In this document: in pieces, positions 55,756 through 64,000 of the stretch
Layout: each line of letters opens with the position of its first letter
Numbering within the stretch: position 1 is the first letter of the stretch
Assembly (NCBI RefSeq): GCF_020515625.1
Contig: NZ_JAIWPJ010000006.1
Location: 1 to 64,000 of the forward strand
Origin: Natrinema amylolyticum
GTDB lineage: Archaea; Halobacteriota; Halobacteria; Halobacteriales; Natrialbaceae
Length of the DNA: 64,000 bases
Direction of reading: 5' to 3'
Made by a program: the position numbers and the translations under genes
The notes under the pieces: model-generated
What the model was told of the DNA's origin: nothing
Seen by the model: the letters and a program-made list of their open reading frames with translations, nothing else
The model's database searches: none

Positions 55756-57097
55756 TCAATGGTAAGCGATCTGCTAGTGTTAAGATAGTTTCACGGTTCT
55801 CTTCAGTGACTTGGACTTCATCACCACCACTAATTGACTGCCAAATAGTGATCAGTTGATCCTGATTGACTGTCTCCGAATCCGCTTTCAGATGTGTTGT
55901 AATCCACTCGTGAAGTGCACTACAGTCATCGAGAGCCTGTGCGGGATTATCTTTAACATCCATTGGCAGCAGTGCCGAATCCTCAGTTCCGAGGTGGACT
56001 TCTGGTGGCGACTCTGACTCCTCAACATCCAGTTTATCAACGAGTTCTACCTGGGCTTTCAGCCGCTGATGGAGTTGGGTGTGGAATTGACCAATCTGAA
56101 TGGATAGTTCTTCAATTGAATCCTCAAGGTCTCCAACTGAAGAGTAACTATGCAATTCTAATTGGGTGTACATAGACTGAAGTTCGTCGAGTTCGGTTTG
56201 GAACATTCCACCGTCTAAATCATAATCTTCTAACTCCTCCATCGATTCAGTGACATCTTCGTAGCTGTCTGCTGTTGACGAAATCCCATCATCAATATCT
56301 CTGAGTATCGACACCAGTTGATCTAAGTCACCGGTCTCGTACCAGGATTTCAATTTCTCGCTGACAATATCTCCAACTGGAATCCCCCCATCTTCGATAG
56401 TGTTCACTGAAGTAGTGATACTCTCAATCTTATTTTCTACCTCTGAAATTTCAATTTCGGTAGATCGATTAGAGTAGAATTCTTGAATGTTAACGAAATC
56501 GAGAGAAGGTCTCCAATCACCACTGCCTTCAAAGACAGTTTCCAGAGATTTGAGTGTATCTCGTCGAGTTTCAAGTTGTTTGATGGTCGGTTTGAGATCC
56601 TGCTCCGGAGATTGTAGCAGAGAGTAGTCATTTTCAATGATCGCCGCAAGGACATTTTTTAGTGTCTCTGAAAAACCATCAACTGTTTTATATATTTCAA
56701 GATATGCAGTTCTAGCCCGATCCAATTCAAGGGGAATTTTGGATTCGAGTTTTTCGAAGGTCTGTGAACGGACTTCTTCACTGATATTTGGTTGGATAAG
56801 GTCGAGAAGCGCTTCTAAGGATTCCTCTGCAACCTGCTGTAACGGCGATCGGACCGCTTCTTCAATATCATCTTCTAACGCAAGTAGTTCTTCTGGGGTT
56901 GTTGCCTTCTCCGCTTCATTACGGAGTAGGTTTGCACTCTGATAGAACGCGTCCTGTTCATTTTCACCCATGTTTTCAACGCGTTCTTGGTAGGTAGTAA
57001 CGGTCTCTCGGAACTCAGAAAGTCGCTCCAAGGTATCAGACAGCGAGTCTGCCTGATCACTGACATCCTCAACGATCGCTGGTGTGTTTTCAGTCAT
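55733..57097 (-). CDS. Coiled-coil protein of the island operon
   Basis: 454 residues, acidic, predicted to be almost fully helical with long heptads: VSDQADSLSDTLERLSEFRE, ELLALEDDIEEAVRSPLQQV, LESKIPLELDRARTAYLEIY and MFQTELDELQSMYTQLELHS. The last ~90 residues look globular (ALDDCSALHEWITTHLKADS, ENRETILTLADRLPLSVVLS). No enzymatic motif. It overlaps the ATPase gene by eight bases and the 234-residue gene by 23, so stoichiometric production is likely. Coiled-coil partners of large ATPases occur in several antiviral complexes (Wadjet, Lamassu, Dnd/Ssp-like), but similarity to a particular one is not evident. Confidence 0.8.
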   Translation of the reverse strand: MTENTPAIVEDVSDQADSLSDTLERLSEFRETVTTYQERVENMGENEQDAFYQSANLLRNEAEKATTPEELLALEDDIEEAVRSPLQQVAEESLEALLDLIQPNISEEVRSQTFEKLESKIPLELDRARTAYLEIYKTVDGFSETLKNVLAAIIENDYSLLQSPEQDLKPTIKQLETRRDTLKSLETVFEGSGDWRPSLDFVNIQEFYSNRSTEIEISEVENKIESITTSVNTIEDGGIPVGDIVSEKLKSWYETGDLDQLVSILRDIDDGISSTADSYEDVTESMEELEDYDLDGGMFQTELDELQSMYTQLELHSYSSVGDLEDSIEELSIQIGQFHTQLHQRLKAQVELVDKLDVEESESPPEVHLGTEDSALLPMDVKDNPAQALDDCSALHEWITTHLKADSETVNQDQLITIWQSISGGDEVQVTEENRETILTLADRLPLSVVLSGT

Positions 57098-60000
57098 TGG
57101 CTACCTCTGATGTTTCCTTCTTTTCGAAGAGGCTTATGAGTACGTTTCGGCACTCGTCCAATTCCTCCTCAAGCGTCTCAGACTCTGCTTTGATTGTCTC
57201 TAAGTCACTTTCAAGGGATGAGAGGTGTGTAATATGTTCTCCGACAATATTATTCAATTTCTCAAGATCATCATTGTCTTCAGGGATACTGAGTTCAGTA
57301 TGACCAATGTGCGATTCTAAATCGAAGATCTGGTCACCGTAGTCTTCCACCTGCCCCAACGCCTTCTGCCGATTTTCGAAGGCGATATCAATAAATTCTT
57401 CTTCGGAAATAGTTGTGTGAACACTCTCGAAGAGACGGACAGCATCGGTGATATCACTGACAGTTGCAGTGGCTATCTGTGATTCGAGGTCATCGATCTG
57501 ATCTGAGATATCCTCAAGATAGATATCAAGTAGGAACCAGTAGTGATAAGCGATTGAACCAGCGGATGGGGCCGCGTCAACTTTTTCAATGAGATCTTCG
57601 ACACCAGTCCGCACCTGTGTAAGATTCGTCTCGTATTGGTCTAACCTGCTTGCCTTAATATCTATCCACGTTCCAACATTAACTGTGTCAGGTGATGTCA
57701 GGGTATTATTGCGATTTGCAACTTGATCTTTGTAGTCCTCGATAGTTGCGAGTTCTGAATTGATATCAGAAATAACGTTCCGCAGTCGTGATTTGATGTC
57801 TATTTCTGGATTTTCGCCTGTAGTCAAGCCAGTAATCAGCAACGCACGAATCAACCCGTAGCCGAGATGGGTGAGTCCAGAAACACTGGCGACTGGTACT
57901 TGTCCGTTTTGTAGGTCAACATCTGGATCGTCAAGTTTCTCAATGATGATCGAAACGTCATTGAGATTTGCAAGGGCAGTCAGTGTGTCACGAGTCTGTT
58001 TGACTGCTGGGGCTAGCTCGTTGTTCACTTCGTAGTGAAGACGTTCGTCATTAATATTATCTCCGTAGCCGCTTTGTGTGAAGAGATCATCAAAATAGGA
58101 CTTGAATTGTAGACCTCCTTTATTACCAGCTACAAGATCGTGATTTATACTGTATTCTAGTCGTTTGTAAAGCTTGCTATACTCACGAGTCGGCTCGTAC
58201 TCAGGACCAAAGAGCAGAAGATACGATAGTGCAATCGTCGATTCAACGAACTCTCCGTTCGACCAATAGGGCTTTTCCCCATTCAATCTCTCTTCATTCC
58301 AGAGAAGCGTGTTAGTGTTGGGAAGAGAGTATGTCTCTCGATAAGTCGTCTCAAGAGTTTCAATTTGATCGATTGCGACTTGTCGAAGCTGATCATAGAG
58401 CGTTTCAATCGTGTTTCGGACTTCTCTTTCCTGGCACTTGTTTAGGAGATCACCTTTCTTATTTTTATCAATTGTATAAGGGTCTGATAGATCTTCGTCT
58501 TTTAATCTTCCATGTAGATTTGCGATAAATGTCCAAAATCGATTTGATTGATATGATTCAATTTTAAGTAGATGATGCCGGGTATAGACATCAATATCTG
58601 AGCTGGAGTACTCGAAGTCATCATCGTCTGGAATAACTAATACTGTTGGATCTGTGATGTCGTAATTGTTTGTGAGCTCTGTAAGTTCCGCCTCAAACGA
58701 CTCAATAGTAGGACAAAATTGAATACTAACGGAATCGTTTGCGGGGATTCCAGTTTGGACTGAAAGTCCTCGCTCCATTGCGTCCTCAAGATTATCTGTT
58801 GACTGCTCGGAGACACGCTCTGGGTTGACCGCGATCGGTGGAAATGCCCCCTGGACAATTCGAGGGGCAGCAGTGGTGACATACCGATCTACCTCATCCA
58901 CATCCCTCGTTTCGGACAGCCAGCCTGTATGGAATACTCCTTCAGCATCATCAAGAGCCTCTATAGCGATTGAACGGGCAGAGCTTGCGGGCTCGAATGA
59001 GACAGTTAGGTCGCTCACGAGAGACAAAAATGCGTCTGCTTCGTCTTCATCTCCCAAACTGACCGGAGGAAATAGCCCCTCCTCAGTTACTGCCAGACCT
59101 GAGAATACACGCTTAACGTTGCGGTCAAGGATCTCAAGAGCATCTTGATGGTCTTCAGTCTGGTCGAACGAATACTCGTCTTTGAGGATGTTGATGGCAA
59201 TGTGTTGGCATTTAGTCACCGTTAAGCCACTCTCGTAATCGACTTGCCACTCATCCAATCCGCCCTCAAGGAAGAGAAGGGCATTAATTGCGGACTCCCA
59301 GTTTTCTCTGTCCAAGTCCGTCCAGAGATTGTTAATTGGACTTGTGTCTCGGAAATTCTCTTCTGCTAGATTACGGAGCCAATCAATGGCGTCCGCATCA
59401 ACATCTTCAGGGAGATTATCGATTAGCTTAATTATCAGTCCAGTCCGACCACGTGCGAGCCACCAGATAACATTTGCGAGGGCGACTGCATCAGGACGTT
59501 GATCCTGTAATAGATTTCGCACATCATCGACTTCAAGTGGAGGAATCCGAATTTCGCGCATACGCCCCCAATCTGCCTCACCAATAAATTCGAACGCAGA
59601 GATCATCCCGAAACTCCAAATCTTGATCGAATCCTGAAGACCATCGTTGATTTTCCGTAGAGGATTATCATCATCTTGGTCCATTGCTTTGATGAAATCC
59701 TGGTAGGATTGCTCAACTTCGTCAAAGAAGAGGGCAGTCTTCACAGTTCCATCTACGTTGACATCATCAGCATGCTTTTCCACGAACACCTGTTTTGATT
59801 CGGTGTCAACATTTGGAAACCAGTTAATTCCATCTGGATTGTTTTCTGTGTAGGCGGTGAGTTGTTCATCGATTCGGTCTTGGATCCACTTATTAAGATT
59901 TGATTCTTCTGAATTGCTAAACTGTGTTAGCATCTCTCCTGGATCTCCAATGTAAAAGGCTGGTATACCGCGATCCCAGGAATCATTGAAAAGGTGATAT

Positions 60001-60179
60001 ATAAGTTGAGTTTTTCCAGATCGGTACGCACCAACTAATGCGAGCGGATCCACTGCGTTGCCGTCCTCAAACGCAGTAAAACTCTCCTCTGCACGTGACA
60101 GATGACGATCATGTTCATCTGTGAGTGGCCTCCATTCTCGGTCCAAGGAGGCCTTTCGGGTGTCCATCGTGTTACCCAT
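57090..60179 (-). CDS. Large P-loop ATPase with coiled-coil C-terminal half
   Basis: 1029 residues from the ATG at 60179. The frame extends to a GTG at 60245, but that codon lies next to the TATA box and should not be transcribed. Walker A PLALVGAYRSGKTQLIYHLF (GAYRSGKT at ~50-57) and Walker B KTALFFDEVEQ (~149-155), then a sensor-like stretch (IKIWSFGMISAFEFIG), define a STAND/AAA-like NTPase domain. The middle is helical with a wHTH-like part. From ~700 on there are long coiled coils (SQIDDLESQIATATV-type heptads, LESDLETIKAESETLEEELD). It is first in the minus-strand operon with the coiled-coil and 234-residue proteins and is divergent from an AddB-like gene. An ATPase that senses or translocates on phage DNA is a reasonable inference. 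Confidence 0.82.
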   Translation of the reverse strand: MGNTMDTRKASLDREWRPLTDEHDRHLSRAEESFTAFEDGNAVDPLALVGAYRSGKTQLIYHLFNDSWDRGIPAFYIGDPGEMLTQFSNSEESNLNKWIQDRIDEQLTAYTENNPDGINWFPNVDTESKQVFVEKHADDVNVDGTVKTALFFDEVEQSYQDFIKAMDQDDDNPLRKINDGLQDSIKIWSFGMISAFEFIGEADWGRMREIRIPPLEVDDVRNLLQDQRPDAVALANVIWWLARGRTGLIIKLIDNLPEDVDADAIDWLRNLAEENFRDTSPINNLWTDLDRENWESAINALLFLEGGLDEWQVDYESGLTVTKCQHIAINILKDEYSFDQTEDHQDALEILDRNVKRVFSGLAVTEEGLFPPVSLGDEDEADAFLSLVSDLTVSFEPASSARSIAIEALDDAEGVFHTGWLSETRDVDEVDRYVTTAAPRIVQGAFPPIAVNPERVSEQSTDNLEDAMERGLSVQTGIPANDSVSIQFCPTIESFEAELTELTNNYDITDPTVLVIPDDDDFEYSSSDIDVYTRHHLLKIESYQSNRFWTFIANLHGRLKDEDLSDPYTIDKNKKGDLLNKCQEREVRNTIETLYDQLRQVAIDQIETLETTYRETYSLPNTNTLLWNEERLNGEKPYWSNGEFVESTIALSYLLLFGPEYEPTREYSKLYKRLEYSINHDLVAGNKGGLQFKSYFDDLFTQSGYGDNINDERLHYEVNNELAPAVKQTRDTLTALANLNDVSIIIEKLDDPDVDLQNGQVPVASVSGLTHLGYGLIRALLITGLTTGENPEIDIKSRLRNVISDINSELATIEDYKDQVANRNNTLTSPDTVNVGTWIDIKASRLDQYETNLTQVRTGVEDLIEKVDAAPSAGSIAYHYWFLLDIYLEDISDQIDDLESQIATATVSDITDAVRLFESVHTTISEEEFIDIAFENRQKALGQVEDYGDQIFDLESHIGHTELSIPEDNDDLEKLNNIVGEHITHLSSLESDLETIKAESETLEEELDECRNVLISLFEKKETSEVAND

Positions 60180-60246
60180 TACTACAATTATTGGGAAAGC
60201 GGGGGTACAATAGTTTTGTGTATACAGGTTAGATAACGTTTTCACA

Positions 60247-60314
60247 GATATAAAACAGTTTATTTGAAGTATCCGAAATGATGTATTGATGTCTATTAGA
60301 TAAGATTTTATATC
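60247..60314. promoter_or_regulatory. Divergent twin promoter with inverted TATA elements
   Basis: GATATAAAA (60247-60255) and its exact inverse TTTTATATC (60306-60314) face away from each other. The right one is 20-28 bases before the ATG at 60334, fitting a leaderless mRNA. The left one drives the ATPase operon with a start site near 60225. The 50 bases between could hold a shared operator, so both halves of the system would be expressed together. Confidence 0.65.
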
Positions 60315-60333
60315 GGGACTATCTCATAAGTCT

Positions 60334-63300
60334 ATGGCGATTCGAGTTCGCACGGGGTCCGCGATCGAATATCTCGAAAGCAAAGCCGACAATGCTGCCA
60401 TGACCCCCGCGCGGCATCCTTCGGGTATGTGCATTCTTTCAGGTCAACTGCTCAAACAGAATCTCAAAGAGGCCTTAGATCACCAGAACCTGCCGACATC
60501 AAGACTTAGTCACTACACAACAGTTGAGGATCTCTCACGTACACTTCTCAGTCCTACTGATTCGCCAAGTCGTATCTTAGCTGATAGTATCCGTGACCGC
60601 CTTGTCGAAGGAATCTTCATGCATGCGGATCCGAAGCCGGGAACAGAAAACGCGGCTGTTCCTGTTGAGTTCGGCGACTCTGTAAAGTCATCAGAAAAAT
60701 CAGCTATTGAAGCGTTAGCCGCTAGACTCCCATATCAGGAAGAGGATACTAGAGAGGCACTCATCACAGAGTACGATGACTTCCTCCGATGGACAGATGC
60801 AGCAACCAATATCACGCCGGCAACGCGCCAACTCACCCAATTGAACAACCGATTTGCGCAGGTTCAGAGCAATCGTTCACTCACCGCATTTAAGGGGATC
60901 GAACGGATCATTGAGTCAAAACTATCGTCGCTCGAATTAGATCGGCAGCAATCACGAAGTCACCTCGTCCATGAAGCTCGGAATCATATTTCTACCCAGT
61001 GGACTGCCGAGTACAATCATGTCGAGTGGATTGCAATCGTTGGCATCAGTGTGTTCGACAACCCGACTTTACGTTTCATCGAAACGTTAGCAGCACACGA
61101 CAAAGCGCCAGACGTAGAGATATTTACTGGAACTGGAAGTACTGAGTACAATACGTGCCGATTTGATTCACTAACAACAACAAGCACACCCGCCCCCGGA
61201 GAGACAGCGGACCCAACACTGGCAGCTAATGCAAGCGAGACACTACTGACCGCAACCTCGAAGCAGCCTGATAGTATTCCTGATGGTATCGAATTTATTG
61301 AAGCTCCGTCTGATCAACGGGCTGTCGAACATGCTGCGGCGGAAATCCGAGGACTTGTCCAGAATGGAACACATCCGCGTGAGATTCTTATCGTCGCACC
61401 AGACGCTGGGAGCTACCAGTCTCTCGTTGAACAGGCATTCGAAACCGTAGAGATCCCAGTTCATGTCGAAACTCGCCGCCCATTTGCAAATATTCCAGCA
61501 TATCGTTGTTTTCGCACGCTGATTGATGTTGTCGATGCAGTCGCTAACGATCAACCAATAACGTATGGAGAACTGGTGGACCCTCTTCGCTTAGGGTACT
61601 GCCCCCGAGGAAGCTATGGCCGGACTTGGCCGATCGAGGGGCGTGGATTCACGAAAGTCGAACAAGAACTCCATCGGAAACAGCAGTTCTACAACAACGA
61701 ACCAGACCGGTATGAAGGCCAAGGAATAGTATTCTCTGAATGGCGTTCTCTGGTCAATGAAATACCAGACTGGACGGGCCCATGGGATGCTGTCACAGAG
61801 TACCTTTCTGACATTGAAACATTAGCAGACGGGCCACCAACATCTGGCGAGGAACTGGAAGATCTATTTGGAAAGTATCTCGGGGCATATGTTCGCCAAA
61901 CAGTCGATCACAAGCGAGAACTGAATACGGGTCCTGCGATTGACGTAACCCGAACAACACTGGACGAACGACATACTACCAATGAAGCAGAACACGTTCG
62001 GAGTGCACTTGGAGATGTTGGAAATCACTACGATCGGGTGCAGGAACTATTTGATGCTCCGAGGAGTTGGTATGAGGTCGGCCGCGCATTCTCTGCAGTC
62101 TTAGGGAAGCAGTCCTATGGGAAGAGACATCTAGACCAGTATGCTGTACCCGTGGTGGACGCCGGGAACGCGTTCTTTAGAGAAGCTGAGCATGTATTCT
62201 TCTTAGGGATGAATGCAGACGAATTCCCGGGAGAAGCATCCACACCAACGTTTCTACATCGTGAACTCCGTGAGGCTGTATACGAACAGACACGAGCCGG
62301 CGAAACACCATATCATCATTTAGATAGTAGAAGATCGAATTATGAAGAGGCACTCGACTTCTACCAAGCAGGACTCTCGACGCTGACTTCAGATGGGACA
62401 ATCCGATTGTATCATAGCTATCGGGATGAGCGTGGAAACGAGATCGCATGGTCTCCGTTCATTGATCTGTTCGATGTGAACGCTGACAAGGACGCATCAA
62501 ATCGACCAGTCCAAAGACTCTCCGTTGGTGATTGGATGCCAAGTCCAGAGTCTAATACCGAAGCAGATTGGGAAGTTCTTGCCGGTCAAGTGGCACCACG
62601 TGAGCGACTCCGGATGTTGCTCTATTATGCGATGCAACCTCATATAGCGGACACAGATACGATTTCGGCGGCCGGTGTGGAGGCGATCGCCGCTCGGCTT
62701 AAACAACACCCACTAACAGCACTTGTATTACCTCGTGTTGAACGATATCAAGAGCCACCGACCAGTGTCACCATTCAACCAGACGAAGCCGCATTCAGTG
62801 AAGTGTCATTAGATGCTGTCACAGGGGAGCCACATCACCCTCACGAACTGGACATGCAGGCACAGTGTGGATTGAAATACTATTATTACCAATTCATGTA
62901 TAATTTCACTGGGAATAATCCCACGAGAGGGGAAATACCAAAGTACTACTCACAGACACCCCATTGGCGACTTGGCCATCTTCCATATATTGTTCGAGAA
63001 AACTACGCGGACCCACGTTACGTCGAAAAGTGGAAAGACATAGTTGAGACGCTCCTTCCCGAGCGTCAGAGCACAAAGCGAGGCCTTGCGCAATTCCAGT
63101 CTCAACAACAGCTCCGAGAATGGGTCCACGATCAGGATCGGTTTTCTGAGTACGATATGAATACAATTTATCAAAACCTTCGTGCCGAGCGGGAGCTTGT
63201 TCTTGCCGAACGGGAAGCCGATATCAAGCGCGATTGGAAATGGCGATCTGGAGGGGAGGTCACAATAGAGGGCCACGATTTAGCTGTCCCAGCGTACCGC

Positions 63301-63867
63301 CTTGACAGAATTCAGAACGGTGATAGCACATATGCGCTCCCAATCTTCTTTACTCGATTCTCCAAGCGGGCTAATAGCGCTCTAAAATCTTGTTTTGATG
63401 GAGCTATTTGGGAATCCAACGAACAGACGGGGGAACTATGTCTTGATTGTGGTCGGGAAGAGAACTGCAACTACCACTCGAAGTACGTCATTGATCATCG
63501 TATGATTGCGGGTCACCAGCACGAAAGCAATGAACACGACTCAAAGGTTATTGGAATAGCACTACAGGAACAATACGCGGGACCGAGTGACGGCAACCGT
63601 ACTGTTGCCATTCAAAACAACTATACTAATATTATTGCTCCAGAGGGCGAGTGGGTTGAGAAGTTAGTCCCGCGTGGATATCCCCAAAATTGGGAGAGTA
63701 GTGTCGAAGACTGGAAACAGAACTTTTCTAAGTTAGCGGATACGCTTGATTCATCTAGCGAGATAGAACTAACAGTTAGTCCGACAGTTGTGGATCGTGA
63801 CGATTGTCTTAACTGTGTTTACCGTGATCTGTGCCAGATTCCGGATTCGGGGGTAGAACTCGAATGA
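60334..63867 (+). CDS. AddB-like protein: inactive helicase fold plus iron-sulfur nuclease-type C-terminus
   Basis: 1177 residues. No Walker A is visible, as expected for an inactivated helicase. UvrD-like 2A/2B features remain: ILIVAPDAGSYQSLVEQAFE, VETRRPFANIPAYRCFRTLI and VFFLGMNADEFPGEASTPTF (the G.N...FPG hallmark of AddB/RecB-type proteins). The C-terminal part looks like the iron-staple PD-(D/E)XK nuclease: first Cys in DMQAQCGLKYYYYQFMYNF (~845), the last ones in DDCLNCVYRDLCQ (~1160), and GHDLAVPAYRLDRIQ for the first acidic residue. However, the expected (D/E)xK is replaced by ALPIFFTRFSK, so catalysis is doubtful. An extra CLDCGREENC motif precedes the end. The start is leaderless. 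Its stop overlaps the following helicase start. Confidence 0.82.
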   Translation: MAIRVRTGSAIEYLESKADNAAMTPARHPSGMCILSGQLLKQNLKEALDHQNLPTSRLSHYTTVEDLSRTLLSPTDSPSRILADSIRDRLVEGIFMHADPKPGTENAAVPVEFGDSVKSSEKSAIEALAARLPYQEEDTREALITEYDDFLRWTDAATNITPATRQLTQLNNRFAQVQSNRSLTAFKGIERIIESKLSSLELDRQQSRSHLVHEARNHISTQWTAEYNHVEWIAIVGISVFDNPTLRFIETLAAHDKAPDVEIFTGTGSTEYNTCRFDSLTTTSTPAPGETADPTLAANASETLLTATSKQPDSIPDGIEFIEAPSDQRAVEHAAAEIRGLVQNGTHPREILIVAPDAGSYQSLVEQAFETVEIPVHVETRRPFANIPAYRCFRTLIDVVDAVANDQPITYGELVDPLRLGYCPRGSYGRTWPIEGRGFTKVEQELHRKQQFYNNEPDRYEGQGIVFSEWRSLVNEIPDWTGPWDAVTEYLSDIETLADGPPTSGEELEDLFGKYLGAYVRQTVDHKRELNTGPAIDVTRTTLDERHTTNEAEHVRSALGDVGNHYDRVQELFDAPRSWYEVGRAFSAVLGKQSYGKRHLDQYAVPVVDAGNAFFREAEHVFFLGMNADEFPGEASTPTFLHRELREAVYEQTRAGETPYHHLDSRRSNYEEALDFYQAGLSTLTSDGTIRLYHSYRDERGNEIAWSPFIDLFDVNADKDASNRPVQRLSVGDWMPSPESNTEADWEVLAGQVAPRERLRMLLYYAMQPHIADTDTISAAGVEAIAARLKQHPLTALVLPRVERYQEPPTSVTIQPDEAAFSEVSLDAVTGEPHHPHELDMQAQCGLKYYYYQFMYNFTGNNPTRGEIPKYYSQTPHWRLGHLPYIVRENYADPRYVEKWKDIVETLLPERQSTKRGLAQFQSQQQLREWVHDQDRFSEYDMNTIYQNLRAERELVLAEREADIKRDWKWRSGGEVTIEGHDLAVPAYRLDRIQNGDSTYALPIFFTRFSKRANSALKSCFDGAIWESNEQTGELCLDCGREENCNYHSKYVIDHRMIAGHQHESNEHDSKVIGIALQEQYAGPSDGNRTVAIQNNYTNIIAPEGEWVEKLVPRGYPQNWESSVEDWKQNFSKLADTLDSSSEIELTVSPTVVDRDDCLNCVYRDLCQIPDSGVELE

Positions 63868-64000
63868 ACCACAATGAACTCGTCGCGGACTTGGAACTCG
63901 AAATAGCGGACGGGTTCGAATTTACTGATGACCAAGCTGAGGTCATGTACGCCTTCCAAGAAGGATCTGGTCGGGTCGCAGTTGGATCAGGGGCAGGAAC
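63864..64000 (+). CDS. UvrD/AddA-like helicase, N-terminus only (runs off the window)
   Basis: The first 45 codons are visible: MNHNELVADLELEIADGFEF, then TDDQAEVMYAFQEGSGRVAV and a Walker A beginning GSGAGT at the window edge. The Q-motif-like Phe-Thr-x-x-Gln plus GSGAGT is the UvrD/Rep/AddA start. The ATG overlaps the AddB-like stop (ATGA), so the two subunits are co-translated, like AddA with AddB. Confidence 0.82.
   Translation, partial: MNHNELVADLELEIADGFEFTDDQAEVMYAFQEGSGRVAVGSGAG

Larger units (their letters stand above)
54635..64000. mobile_element. Left part of a low-GC genomic island (defence-type cargo)
   Basis: From about 54635 onward the DNA is clearly AT-richer, codons such as TCT, AGA and ATT become common, and all genes differ in type from the left flank. 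The boundary truncates a nuclease gene. No integrase or tRNA is visible at this edge, and the right end is outside the window. The first ~100 bases (gtgtcatacaactcttctcagttgctcag) may be a remnant insertion-sequence end. Confidence 0.65.

Noticed and set aside
1-64000. tRNA or rRNA genes
   Set aside because: No cloverleaf-forming stretch with a T-loop GTTCRA motif in proper context and no rRNA-like sequence was noticed. A covariance search was not possible here.

Overview
The window is chromosomal DNA from a high-GC, extremely halophilic archaeon of class Halobacteria, most like the Natrialbales (Natrinema/Haloterrigena group). Evidence: strongly acidic proteins, GC-rich third codon positions, TATA-type promoters with very short leaders, a perfect anti-16S ribosome-binding site (GGAGGTGATC), Tat/lipobox secretion signals, and families seen mainly in haloarchaea. 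Family names come from recognising motifs by eye. No database search was possible.

Left part (1-2.8 kb): a winged-helix regulator with a small membrane protein, then lpdA (dihydrolipoyl dehydrogenase, minus strand). From 2.9 to 32.6 kb lies a contractile injection system (CIS, phage-tail-like) of about 30 kb. It has sheath, two tube proteins, a T4 gp51-like chaperone, a DUF6760-like reading frame, a LysM hub protein, split gpD/gpV spike proteins, PAAR tip, gp25 wedge, two J-type baseplate proteins, a tail-I protein carrying a beta-propeller, a Pvc15-type AAA+ ATPase, a DUF4255 cap, a multi-pass membrane protein, two DUF4157 (eCIS core) proteins and a coiled-coil accessory protein. Two things stand out. 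A GGGAAAT slippery heptamer joins the chaperone to the following small frame, which has no usable start codon. A 1953-residue, Ser/Arg-rich, apparently disordered protein occupies the slot where a tape-measure gene would be expected. The CIS sits between lpdA and the E2-E1beta-E1alpha genes (32.6-36.4 kb) of the 2-oxoacid dehydrogenase complex, so the island appears to split that operon. lipA (lipoyl synthase) lies just upstream of E1alpha.

Middle part (37.8-54.3 kb) is ordinary haloarchaeal core and lineage-specific sequence: a PH-domain membrane protein, a Ski2-like helicase, a HAD phosphatase, a DJ-1/PfpI protein, three paralogous small secreted proteins mixed with small membrane proteins, a membrane-anchored winged-helix protein, a RAM-domain protein, a DUF4382 lipoprotein, an inositol-monophosphatase-like enzyme, a MazG-like protein, and a phnCDE-type phosphonate/phosphate ABC transporter.

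At about 54.63 kb base composition drops sharply and a DUF91-type nuclease gene is cut off after about 40 codons. This marks the left edge of a second island that runs past the window end. It holds a small DUF8139-like protein, a three-gene minus-strand operon (possible nuclease-like protein, coiled-coil protein, large P-loop ATPase) and, divergently, an AddB-like helicase/nuclease followed by the start of a UvrD/AddA-like helicase. This looks like an antiviral system. It may be new, or it may be related to the phosphorothioation-linked Pbe system of haloarchaea; the genes beyond 64000 would decide.
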